A stretch of DNA of 64,000 nucleotides from contig JAFDWQ010000010.1 of the NCBI GenBank assembly GCA_018268395.1, forward strand, positions 124,001-188,000, read 5' to 3'. Numbering within the stretch: the first letter of the stretch is position 1; every line of letters starts with the position of its first letter. Made by a program: the position numbers and the translations under genes. The notes under the pieces were generated by a model that did not search any database, was not told the DNA's origin, and was given only the letters and a program-made list of their open reading frames with translations. This document shows positions 10,300 through 18,054 of the stretch, piece after piece. This stretch comes from Armatimonadota bacterium. Lineage in GTDB: Bacteria > Armatimonadota > Fimbriimonadia > Fimbriimonadales > Fimbriimonadaceae.

Positions 10300-10932
10300 T
10301 TGACCCGGATCGACGGTGAGGACCGTGGACTCGCGTCCGTCCGGCAACGGATGGACGGCATGCACCAAGTGCGCGAGCAGGCGCTCAGGCACTGCCGCTC
10401 GATGATCCAGACATCGGCGAAGTGCATCCGGCACGTCCACAGGCGCCAGTTCGCCGAAGCCGCCGACCTTTTGGCCGAGGCCCGGTTGACGTCGGCGGCG
10501 GCGCGTTCCGAAATGGAGGATTTTCCCGAACTGATGTACGCGGGCTACCTCCAGGACGCCGAAAAGGAGCTCGTCGAGGCGACCGTCCTGCTGGCATGGG
10601 TCGGGCCCGATCCGACCGTGGACGATGGACTTGCCTCGTCGGTCGGCCCGACGTCGTACTTGAACGGCTTGGGGGAGGCGGCGTCAGAGTGCCGCCGCTA
10701 CGTCCTGGACGAAACGAGGAAAGGCGATCAGGCCGAGGCGGAGCGCCTTCTGGGTCGGATGGAGGCCGTTTACGACGGACTGATCACGTTCGACTATCCG
10801 GACGCGTTGACAGGCGGATTGAGGCGGACGTGCGACGCGTTGCGGGCCGTCGTGGAGCGGACCCGTTCGGACCTCACGATGACGAGCGTCCAGCGGGAGC
10901 TGATGGAAGAGCTCCGGCACGGCCGGCCGTGA
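10300..10932 (+). CDS. Translin-family protein
   Basis: 210 aa, all helical. It follows the archaeal/eukaryotic translin pattern: an N-terminal REQALRHCRSMIQTSAKCIR helix, then AEAADLLAEA, the YAGYLQDAEKELVEATVLL helix, a GLGEAASECRRYVLDETRKGD segment and the late FDYPDALTGGLRRTCDALR and ERTRSDLT motifs. Translin forms octameric rings that bind single-stranded nucleic acid, and with TRAX acts as an RNase. The TTG start has GGGGGA just upstream. The neighbours are radC and a response regulator. The function in this bacterium is unknown. Confidence 0.75.
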   Translation: MTRIDGEDRGLASVRQRMDGMHQVREQALRHCRSMIQTSAKCIRHVHRRQFAEAADLLAEARLTSAAARSEMEDFPELMYAGYLQDAEKELVEATVLLAWVGPDPTVDDGLASSVGPTSYLNGLGEAASECRRYVLDETRKGDQAEAERLLGRMEAVYDGLITFDYPDALTGGLRRTCDALRAVVERTRSDLTMTSVQRELMEELRHGRP

Positions 10933-11016
10933 CCGGGCGACCATGGTCGGGCACGACCCCCAGGCCTTGTGGTAGCATCCTTGCCGACCTGAACGGTCCC
11001 ACCAGGTGAAATCTGC

Positions 11017-11424
11017 ATGCCGTCCTTGAAGATCCTCGTTTGTGACGACGAACGCCATATCGTGCGACTGATCCAGGTCAACCTTGAGAAACAGGGATGG
11101 CAGGTCGTGACCGCCTACGACGGCAAAGAAGGACTGGAGAAGATCCGGTCGGAGAAGCCCGACCTGTGCGTCCTTGACGTCATGATGCCGTACATGGACG
11201 GGTTCGAGGTCCTGAAGTCGTTGCGGCGGGAACCGGAAACGGAAGGCTTGCCCGTCATTATGCTGACGGCCAAGGCCCAAGACAAGGACGTGTTCGAGGG
11301 CTATCACTACGGCGCGGACATGTACTTGACCAAGCCGTTCAACCCGGCCGAACTGGTCGCGTTCGTGAAGCGCATCGCCCAGGGCGGGACGAAGTCGGAC
11401 GGGCCCACCCGCTACGACCTTTAA
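11017..11424 (+). CDS. Single-domain response regulator (CheY-like receiver)
   Basis: 135 aa receiver domain with the acidic pocket CDDE (10-11), phosphoacceptor Asp54 in CVLDVMMP, the Thr in MLTAKA and the conserved Lys in YLTKPF. There is no output domain, so it works by protein contact or as a phosphorelay intermediate. No histidine kinase is in the window. The ATG has AGGTGA 7 nt upstream. A possible -10 TAGCAT is at 10973-10978. Confidence 0.9.
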   Translation: MPSLKILVCDDERHIVRLIQVNLEKQGWQVVTAYDGKEGLEKIRSEKPDLCVLDVMMPYMDGFEVLKSLRREPETEGLPVIMLTAKAQDKDVFEGYHYGADMYLTKPFNPAELVAFVKRIAQGGTKSDGPTRYDL

Positions 11425-11471
11425 CGCGCCGTGAGCGGATTGGCACACGTCTTGAACGTACGAGCGGCAAC

Positions 11472-11849
11472 ATGTTCGGGCTGACCCTCCTTACCGACCT
11501 CCTCGGAGAGTTCAACCGAGGAAAGTTCGAGACGGACGAACTGATCCTGACGGCACTGATCCCTTCGATCATCGCGGTCATCGTGTTCTATGCCGGGATG
11601 AAGCTCCAGCACCTGGGCAAACCGAAGTTCATCAAGTGGACGGCGGTGGTCGCGTTGCTCGTCGGCGTGTTCCTCGGAATGGAGCCGTTCCGAATGATGT
11701 TCTTCGACACCACGTACCAGCAAATGTATCCGGGCGGTGGCAAAACGAAGCTGATGCACGCCGGCGGCGTGATCATGCCGGTCCTGACGCTGATCGGCCT
11801 CGCCTTCTGGAGCTGGTGGAACAACCGTCAGCGGTTCGAAGAGCTTTGA
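11472..11849 (+). CDS. Small membrane protein of unknown function
   Basis: 125 aa with three predicted membrane spans (about residues 27-45, 55-70 and 95-113) and charged ends. I do not recognise a family. It lies 47 nt after the response regulator gene on the same strand and ends 1 nt from the convergent flavoprotein gene. The tyrosine/glycine-rich loop between spans 2 and 3 would face the outside. Confidence 0.6.
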   Translation: MFGLTLLTDLLGEFNRGKFETDELILTALIPSIIAVIVFYAGMKLQHLGKPKFIKWTAVVALLVGVFLGMEPFRMMFFDTTYQQMYPGGGKTKLMHAGGVIMPVLTLIGLAFWSWWNNRQRFEEL

Positions 11850-11850
11850 G

Positions 11851-13113
11851 CTAACGGCTTCCGGCGGCCGTCGCGGCCGCAGATTCTCCGGCCACGAAAC
11901 CCGTCGCAAACGCTGCCTGCAGGTTATAACCTCCCACGGGGCCGACGATGTCGAGGACTTCGCCTGCCAGAAAAAGGCAGGGATGTTTCGTCGACCGCAT
12001 CGTCTTCGGGTCGACTTCGTCGAGAGCGACGCCACCTGCGACGGCTTCGCCCTTGTCGAGCACGGCGTCCGTCACCCGGCCGATCGTCCAGCCCTTGAGC
12101 GTCTCGACCACGCGGTTCAGCTCTTTCTTCGACGCCGATTGGAGCGTGCGGTCGGGATCGACGCCCGCCGTGGCGAAAAGGAGCTGCCGCAGACTCTCGG
12201 GGACGCCAGGAGGGCACAGCGAAGCCGTTCGTGCCTGAGGGTTATCGGCGGCCTGCTTCCGTAGTCTCTCGCTGAGGGCTTCAAAGGTCGAGTCAGGGAG
12301 CAGGTCGATCTCGAGGGTCACGGGACCCGTCTCCAGCCGCTCGGCGACGTCGCGGCTGATGCCGAGGGCACAAGGCCCGGAGACCCCGTGGTGGGTGAAG
12401 AGCACGTCGTCCCGCCATCTGGCGGACTCTTTCGTGCCGCATCGCGCCTTGAGGACGACGTCGCGCAGGGCGACGCCGGGCGGAAAGGGCCAGCCGCCGC
12501 CGAGCCGGTCGGCTTCAAGGTCCATCGGGGCCAAAGCGGCCCGGACCGTTACGACGGTGTGACCGAGTGCTCCGGCCCATGCCCAGCCGTCGCCCGTCGT
12601 ACCGCTTTTGGGATAGCTGCTGCCGCCGGTCGTGACGACGACGGCTTTGGCATGGAAAGGGCCGCCTTCCGCGTCGACCGTCAATCCGGCGCCGTCAGCG
12701 CGGACGCCCGTCACCGAAGTCTGGAGGCGGAGGTCGACCGAGCGCTCGGACACGTACGATGCCAGGATGCGGACGACGTCCTTGGCGGTTTGGTCGACGG
12801 GGAAGATCCGGCCGTCCGGGCGCGTCATGACACGGAGGCCCCGGTCCGTGAGCATGCGGACGATCTCGGTGTTGGGCAGTCGGTAGCAGGACGGTCGAAG
12901 GAACCGCGCTTCCGCGGCCCGGAACGCCTTAAGGACGTCCTCAAGGGGCCCGTCATGGGTGATGTTGCACTTTCCCCCACCAGACATCAGGATCTTCGTG
13001 CCGACTCGGACGGTCTTCTCGAGAAGGAGCACGTCGGCACCGTGGCGGGCCGCGTTCCAGGCAGCCATGATGCCGGCTGCGCCCGCTCCGATGACGACGA
13101 CGTCCCTCTGCAC
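11851..13113 (-). CDS. BaiN/HI0933-family flavoprotein (aminoacetone oxidase-like)
   Basis: 420 aa. The N-terminal FAD-binding Rossmann motif is VVVIGAGAAGIMAAWNAA, followed by the family signature GGGKCNITH and the late GGVALDEVDPKTM with FLAGEVLDIVGPVGGYNLQ. This is the NAD(P)/FAD-dependent HI0933/BaiN group, whose members reduce or oxidise varied small molecules. I chose GTG 13113. The longer reading frame (to 13401) lacks family similarity and would overlap the divergent gene. TATCAT at 13123-13128 ends 9 nt before the GTG, so the mRNA is probably nearly leaderless. Confidence 0.85.
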   Translation of the reverse strand: MQRDVVVIGAGAAGIMAAWNAARHGADVLLLEKTVRVGTKILMSGGGKCNITHDGPLEDVLKAFRAAEARFLRPSCYRLPNTEIVRMLTDRGLRVMTRPDGRIFPVDQTAKDVVRILASYVSERSVDLRLQTSVTGVRADGAGLTVDAEGGPFHAKAVVVTTGGSSYPKSGTTGDGWAWAGALGHTVVTVRAALAPMDLEADRLGGGWPFPPGVALRDVVLKARCGTKESARWRDDVLFTHHGVSGPCALGISRDVAERLETGPVTLEIDLLPDSTFEALSERLRKQAADNPQARTASLCPPGVPESLRQLLFATAGVDPDRTLQSASKKELNRVVETLKGWTIGRVTDAVLDKGEAVAGGVALDEVDPKTMRSTKHPCLFLAGEVLDIVGPVGGYNLQAAFATGFVAGESAAATAAGSR

Positions 13114-13122
13114 GGAACCAGT

Positions 13123-13128
13123 ATGATA
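13123..13128 (-). promoter_or_regulatory. -10-like TATCAT upstream of the BaiN-like gene
   Basis: Ends 9 nt before GTG 13113. The overlapping plus-strand TATGAT (13122-13127) could serve the divergent gene at 13162. No clear -35 on either strand. Confidence 0.4.
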
Positions 13129-13161
13129 AGGCGTCCGCCGGGAGGACGGGAAAGGTAGAAG

Positions 13162-13758
13162 ATGATGCTGAGTACGTTGGCGCTGACGTCCATGGTCCTC
13201 GTACAGAAGAGTCCGGAGCCCGTGACCTACATGGTTTCGACCACGGTCTACGCCCTGAAGGTCGGCCCCAAGATCGCTGGGCTCTACGAGGTGCCGGCCG
13301 GAAAGTCGGGCACGTTCAGCATCCACGGGGCCACGGCGACCCAAGTCCAGCGGCTCGAACGGTACGTGAAGGCGAAAACGGGGCGCGTCACGGCTCAGCA
13401 CTCGATGCGGACGTTGAGCGGGTACGAAGGTGTCATCTCGAAGTCGGTTAGTGGGGGAGATCCGGACCGGCTGACGATCCTTGTCAAGTTGTCACCGGAC
13501 AAGGACCGGACGGCGATCGATCTGACGGCCTCGGACGGCGTGCCCGAATGGGACGGACCTGAGGGTCTCAGTCCGAAGGCGAGACGTGTGAAGGTCGTCG
13601 GCAGCAGTTGGACCGACCGGACGAACGGATTCCTCGAGCCAGGCCAGTCCGTCATCGTCGGCCACTACCGGGAGGAAGCCGGGTGGCAGGTCGCGGTCGT
13701 TTCGGTCAAAATCGAACCGTCGCGGTTGCGCTTGTCGGACCGGAAGGACGGCTCCTAG
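13162..13758 (+). CDS. Secreted protein of unknown function
   Basis: 198 aa with a short hydrophobic N-terminus (MMLSTLALTSMVLVQ) that looks like a signal peptide or anchor. The rest is beta-rich with a repeated lysine/glycine pattern. A secretin-like stretch (LYEVPAGKSGTFSIHGATAT followed by VQRLERYVKAK) hints at a short N0/N1-type fold, but this is weak. A GNAT acetyltransferase gene follows 14 nt later on the same strand. Confidence 0.55.
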   Translation: MMLSTLALTSMVLVQKSPEPVTYMVSTTVYALKVGPKIAGLYEVPAGKSGTFSIHGATATQVQRLERYVKAKTGRVTAQHSMRTLSGYEGVISKSVSGGDPDRLTILVKLSPDKDRTAIDLTASDGVPEWDGPEGLSPKARRVKVVGSSWTDRTNGFLEPGQSVIVGHYREEAGWQVAVVSVKIEPSRLRLSDRKDGS

Positions 13759-13772
13759 GCGGCAAGCCTGTC

Positions 13773-14369
13773 ATGGCGTGGATCGATCACAGGGCTTTGG
13801 AAGGACGTCACGTCCGCCTCGAACCTCTGACTCTGGGGCACGCCGAGGGCCTGTTCCGTGCTGCGGGAGGACCGGACACGTTCCGGTACATGTTGTGGAC
13901 CCCTGACCCGTGGGGCCCGGCGGGGTTCGAAGAATGGATCCGTAGGCGGCAAGGCGACACGTTTCCGTTTGCGGTCGTGTGGAGAGAATCGGGCGAAACG
14001 GTGGGGGCGACGACGTTTCTGGAAGTCGACGAGACCAACAAGGCGCTGGAAGTCGGATACACCTGGTACGGTCCGGCTTGGAGGGGCACGGTCGTCAATC
14101 CCGAGGCGAAGTTCTTGCTGCTGAGCGAAGCCTTCGAGAACCTTGGGGCCGTTCGCGTGCAGCTCAAGTGCGACGACAGGAACGAGCGGAGCAAAGCCGG
14201 GATCTTGAAACTCGGTGCGAGACCGGAGGGCGTTCTGCGCAACCACCGGATCTTGCCGGACGGACACCGGCGCGCCACCGCCTATTTCAGCGTCCTCCCC
14301 GAAGAGTGGCCGGACGTCCGTGGGAAGTTGGTGGAAAGAATCGGCTCATTCGGCCCGGCCGGTCCTTGA
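13773..14369 (+). CDS. GNAT-family N-acetyltransferase (RimJ/RimL type)
   Basis: 198 aa. The pattern LEGRHVRLEPLTLGHAEGLF at the start, GATTFLEVDETNKALEVGYT in the middle and the acetyl-CoA helix region with NERSKAGILKLGARPEGVLRNH is the RimJ/RimL-like subgroup that acetylates protein N-termini or small amines. The ATG at 13773 is chosen because the homologous region starts there. The upstream in-frame part overlaps the previous gene. Target unknown. Confidence 0.85.
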   Translation: MAWIDHRALEGRHVRLEPLTLGHAEGLFRAAGGPDTFRYMLWTPDPWGPAGFEEWIRRRQGDTFPFAVVWRESGETVGATTFLEVDETNKALEVGYTWYGPAWRGTVVNPEAKFLLLSEAFENLGAVRVQLKCDDRNERSKAGILKLGARPEGVLRNHRILPDGHRRATAYFSVLPEEWPDVRGKLVERIGSFGPAGP

Positions 14370-14541
14370 GCCTCAATGCCGTGGCAACGTAGACGCATGT
14401 CTGTCTGGTAACCTGTGGAGAGTCTGTGAACAGGTCGCCGGACGTCGCCTCCGCGAGCCTGTGTGGAGGGTCGAGACGGCCTTGAGAGGCGTCAGGCCCA
14501 AGAGACACGTCTGTACTAGCGCCGCCCACAGGGCCGGCGAT

Positions 14542-14547
14542 TAACAT
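14542..14547 (+). promoter_or_regulatory. -10-like TAACAT of dnaB
   Basis: Ends 11 nt before the dnaB ATG. The 190-nt region before dnaB (14370-14558) contains CCTGT...ACAGG half sites at 14409-14431 and no gene or tRNA that I can recognise. Confidence 0.35.
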
Positions 14548-14558
14548 CTTCTGACCCC

Positions 14559-15992
14559 ATGGCCGTATCCCGATTCGCGAGCAACCGTCCGAGCACGATC
14601 GAGGAACGCGTCCCGCCCCACAGTGTGGAGGCGGAGATGTGCGCCCTCGGCACGATGGTGCTGAGCGAGCGGGGGGCGGAAGAAGTCCAGGCGATCGTCA
14701 CGGAAGACGACTTCTACCGGCCGTCTCACAAAGAGATCTTCCGGGCGATGCGACAGTTGTTGCTCTCGGGCAAGGTCATCGACCTGTTGACGCTGTCGCA
14801 CGAGCTTACGAGTCGGGGCAAGTTGGAAGAGACGGGCGGACTGGAGTACCTCATCCAGATCCAGGAGGCGGTCCCTAGCGCCCACAACGCGGCATATTAC
14901 GCGCAGATCGTCCAAGACTTGGCGACGTTGAGGAGGTTGGAAGAAGCGGGACGGGAGATCGTCGGGCTGGTCCACGACCCGGACAAAGAACCGGACGACA
15001 AGGTCGACGAGGCGGAGGACATGGTCTTCCAGGTCGGTCGGAAGCGGCTCGGGAAGTACTTCTCGCCCGTCAGGAGCCTCGCGAAAGAGTTCTTTAAAGA
15101 CGTCGACCACTTGCTTGAAACCGGCGAGCCGATCCTGGGGACGCAGTGCGGTTACACGGACCTCGACAATCTGACGACCGGGTTTTACGGGGGCGACTTC
15201 GTGATCCTTGCCGCCCGTCCGGCCATGGGCAAGACGTCGCTCGTCATGAACATGGCGATCAACGTCTCCCGGTTGGGGGCGGGCAACGTCGCGGTCTTCA
15301 ACCTGGAAATGAGCGGGCAGCAGCTCGTCCGAAGAATGATCTCGACGATGGCGAAGGTGCCGATGGGGACGCTGAAGAAGTCGAACCTGTCGACCCACGA
15401 CTATCAGCGGCTGACGGACGCGTGCGAAGAGCTCTATGAGCTTCCGATCTTCATCGACGACTCTTCGGACGTGTCGCCGATGGAGATGCGAGGGAAGTGT
15501 CGCAGGTTGAAAGCCGACGGCGGTCTCGCGCTCGTGATCGTCGACTACCTACAGTTGATGCGAGGTTCGAAGAAGACCGAGAACCGGACCCAAGAAATCA
15601 GTGACATCGCCCGGTCGTTGAAGGCGATGGCAAAGGACCTCGACGTCCCGATCATCGCCTTGTCCCAGCTCAACAGAGGCGTCGAATCACGTCCGGACAA
15701 GCGGCCGATGCTCAGCGACATCCGGGAATCGGGCTCGATCGAAGCCGAAGCGGACATGGTCATGTTCATCTATCGCGAGGAGTATTACCGCCGCAAGGAG
15801 GCCGGGGTCGAGCAGGAATGGAACCCCGACGCGACGGAAGCGACGGAGCTCATCATCGGTAAGCACCGGAACGGCCCCACAGGCACCGTGTTGCTCGGCT
15901 TCCAGCCGTCGTACACGAAGTTCACGTTGTTGGACGAAGGGTCGAAGAGCGAGTACTTCCGGATGCTGAAGTCCCGGGGTTCCGACGATTGA
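14559..15992 (+). CDS. dnaB: Replicative DNA helicase DnaB
   Basis: 477 aa hexameric 5'-3' helicase that unwinds DNA at the replication fork. The N-terminal primase-interacting domain (PPHSVEAEMCALGTMVLSE) is followed by the RecA-like domain with Walker A ARPAMGKTSLVMN, Walker B LVIVDYLQLM, and SQLNRGVESRPDKRPMLSDI with the arginine-finger region after it. Full length, with no intein. It stands alone with its own short upstream promoter-like hexamer. Confidence 0.96.
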   Translation: MAVSRFASNRPSTIEERVPPHSVEAEMCALGTMVLSERGAEEVQAIVTEDDFYRPSHKEIFRAMRQLLLSGKVIDLLTLSHELTSRGKLEETGGLEYLIQIQEAVPSAHNAAYYAQIVQDLATLRRLEEAGREIVGLVHDPDKEPDDKVDEAEDMVFQVGRKRLGKYFSPVRSLAKEFFKDVDHLLETGEPILGTQCGYTDLDNLTTGFYGGDFVILAARPAMGKTSLVMNMAINVSRLGAGNVAVFNLEMSGQQLVRRMISTMAKVPMGTLKKSNLSTHDYQRLTDACEELYELPIFIDDSSDVSPMEMRGKCRRLKADGGLALVIVDYLQLMRGSKKTENRTQEISDIARSLKAMAKDLDVPIIALSQLNRGVESRPDKRPMLSDIRESGSIEAEADMVMFIYREEYYRRKEAGVEQEWNPDATEATELIIGKHRNGPTGTVLLGFQPSYTKFTLLDEGSKSEYFRMLKSRGSDD

Positions 15993-16019
15993 CGCGGTCT
16001 TCGCGCGTCGACCCGGGGA

Positions 16020-16025
16020 CATAAT
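16020..16025 (+). promoter_or_regulatory. -10-like CATAAT of the DASS transporter gene (leaderless type)
   Basis: Ends 6 nt before ATG 16032, with no Shine-Dalgarno between. Same hexamer and same spacing as at folB. Confidence 0.5.
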
Positions 16026-16031
16026 CCGCGG

Positions 16032-17507
16032 ATGAGCCGGCACGACGACGGGCCTCAACACGCGCCCCGGTTCTGGACATTCGGGCTTTCGTGCCTGATC
16101 GGGGTCGTCGTCTGGGCGCTGTTGGGAGGATTGGACCCTCGACAGCGGACGGTCGCAGCGGTGTTCGCGTTCACGGTCGCCCTATGGATGACTGAAGCGG
16201 TGCCGCTCGCTGTAGCGGCCCTGACGAGCACAATGCTCCTGGTTTTGACAGGCGCGATGTCGGGAAAGGACGCCTTCGGTGCCTATGGCGATCCGATCGT
16301 TCTGCTCTTCGTCGGAAGCTTCATTCTGGCGAAGAGCATGGAGGACAGCGGCCTCGACCGTCGGGTGAGCTTTTGGATCCTGAGCCGTGGATGGGCTTCG
16401 AAGAACGCCTCCTCGATGCTGCTGACCCTCGGCGGCACAGCCTGCCTGATCAGTCTCTTCGTCAGCAACACGGCAACGACCGCGATGTTGCTTCCGATCG
16501 GGATCAACGTCCTCAAGGCGATGAAGCGGGACGAGCGGGGCGACCCCGTCGCGACTTCGGTGCTGTTGATGCTGACATGGGGTTCGAGCATCGCGGTGGG
16601 GACGATCATCGGAACCCCTCCGAACGTGATCGGGGTCGGATTGATCAGGGAGGCGACGGGGACGAGCATCAACTTTCTTCAGTGGGCTGTCTTCGGCATG
16701 CCGGTCACGGTCGTGATGCTGGCCGTCGCCTGGCTCCAACTCCGAAGGTGGCGGCCGACCGACGTCCCGACCACGGACACCGCCCGGACCGAGGCCCGAT
16801 CGCATTTCGCCGCCCTCGGACCGATGAGCGGGGCCGAGAAAGTGACTTTGGCCGGGTTCTTGGTGGCCGTCCTCCTTTGGACGGTTCCCGGAATCGTGGA
16901 GTATGCGACGGGAATCGGTTCTCCGGTCGCGAAGCTCTGGGCGGCCCGGGTACCAGAAGCGGTTGCGGCCCTGGCGGGCGCCGTCCTTTTGTTCGTCGTG
17001 CCGTGTCCGGGGAACAAGCGTCAACGCGCGATGGACTGGCACCGGGCGACGCGCATCGAGTGGGGAACGGTCTTACTCTTCGCGGGCGGATTGGCCCTCG
17101 GAAAGGCTGCCTTCGATTCGGGACTGGCGAAGGTCGTGGGCGAGAGTCTGGCCACGACATTGCGGGTCCATGACGTCTGGAGCATCACGGCGTTGACGAC
17201 GGCTCTCGGAATCGTCGTCAGCGAGCTTGCGAGCAACACCGCGGCGGCGTCGACGGTCGTGCCCGTCGCGATCGCGCTCGCGCAAGGGGCCGGAGTCAGT
17301 CCGGTGCCCGCCGCGCTCGGAGCGACGATCGGCTCGAACCTCGGGTTCATGCTGCCGGTCAGCACTCCGCCCAACGCGATCGTCTATAGCTCGGGACTTG
17401 TCCCGTCCCGTTCGATGCTCCGTGCGGGCTTGTTGTTCGACGTCATCGGATACGTCGTCACGATGTTGTGCCTTCGAACAATCCTGCCTCCGATGGGTCT
17501 CGCTTAA
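16032..17507 (+). CDS. DASS/SLC13-family sodium:anion symporter
   Basis: 491 aa, about 11-12 membrane spans. The two inverted-repeat substrate motifs of the divalent anion:Na+ symporter family are present: SLFVSNTATTAMLLPIG in the first half and SELASNTAAASTVVPVA in the second, plus LPVSTPPNAIVYSSG. Family members move dicarboxylates, citrate, phosphate or sulfate with Na+. The specific substrate cannot be read. It ends in a 4-nt overlap with the convergent DinB gene. Confidence 0.88.
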   Translation: MSRHDDGPQHAPRFWTFGLSCLIGVVVWALLGGLDPRQRTVAAVFAFTVALWMTEAVPLAVAALTSTMLLVLTGAMSGKDAFGAYGDPIVLLFVGSFILAKSMEDSGLDRRVSFWILSRGWASKNASSMLLTLGGTACLISLFVSNTATTAMLLPIGINVLKAMKRDERGDPVATSVLLMLTWGSSIAVGTIIGTPPNVIGVGLIREATGTSINFLQWAVFGMPVTVVMLAVAWLQLRRWRPTDVPTTDTARTEARSHFAALGPMSGAEKVTLAGFLVAVLLWTVPGIVEYATGIGSPVAKLWAARVPEAVAALAGAVLLFVVPCPGNKRQRAMDWHRATRIEWGTVLLFAGGLALGKAAFDSGLAKVVGESLATTLRVHDVWSITALTTALGIVVSELASNTAAASTVVPVAIALAQGAGVSPVPAALGATIGSNLGFMLPVSTPPNAIVYSSGLVPSRSMLRAGLLFDVIGYVVTMLCLRTILPPMGLA

Positions 17508-17986
17508 ACCCTCTGTAGGAATTCTGCGGACTGACGAAGGTGGTACATATCGTGCCCAAGGACGATCGATGCGAGATGGACGGCATCGACGTCTCCGATG
17601 AACTCCCTGTGCGCCGTGCGTCCCCAGGCGTCGGCCGGGAAATCGCGGAGGGCTTGGACGAGCCGGCCGCGCCCCGTACGGTGCCGTTCGAGGTTGGCGA
17701 CCGGGTCTTGGCCGGAATAGCCCCTTTCCGAGCACAGCACGGCCTCGTCGATGCTCTCCAGCAGCGGGCCGTCTTCTTCCAAGATGCGTTCGAACCGGCG
17801 TAGGAACACGTCGTCCCAATCGGCGACGTGCGCGATCATTTCCCTCAAAGTGAACCGTGACGGGTCTGGCCGTGCGTCCCATCGGGGATCGAGCCGATCG
17901 AGGCCCCCGAGCAGGCCCGTAAAGACGACGGGGGTGGCGGCGATGCCATTGACAAGATAATCGAGCATTCCGGGGGCGGGCCGCAT
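17504..17986 (-). CDS. DinB-family protein
   Basis: 160 aa four-helix-bundle protein of the DinB/YfiT superfamily. The motif TLREMIAHVADWDDVFLRR and the C-terminal HLASIVLGHDMYHLRQSAEFL supply the three metal-binding histidines (HVADW, LGHDMYH). Family members include bacillithiol and mycothiol transferases and damage-induced proteins. The substrate is unknown. TAACCT (17999-17994) ends 7 nt before the ATG. Confidence 0.82.
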   Translation of the reverse strand: MRPAPGMLDYLVNGIAATPVVFTGLLGGLDRLDPRWDARPDPSRFTLREMIAHVADWDDVFLRRFERILEEDGPLLESIDEAVLCSERGYSGQDPVANLERHRTGRGRLVQALRDFPADAWGRTAHREFIGDVDAVHLASIVLGHDMYHLRQSAEFLQRV

Positions 17987-18042
17987 GGGGACGAGGTTAC
18001 CGTGGGGCGTCCTGCGCGAACGGGAGGCACCGTTTCATCCGT

Positions 18043-18048
18043 CAGAAT
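18043..18048 (+). promoter_or_regulatory. -10-like CAGAAT of pafA (leaderless type)
   Basis: Ends 6 nt before ATG 18055, with no Shine-Dalgarno. Confidence 0.4.
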
Positions 18049-18054
18049 GAGAAC

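Noticed and set aside
13114-13401. 96-residue N-terminal extension of the BaiN-like protein
   Set aside because: The FAD motif begins at the GTG 13113. The extension overlaps the divergent secreted-protein gene.
14370-14558. tRNA or origin-like element before dnaB
   Set aside because: The CCTGT/ACAGG half-sites do not make a cloverleaf, and no TTATNCACA DnaA boxes are present.
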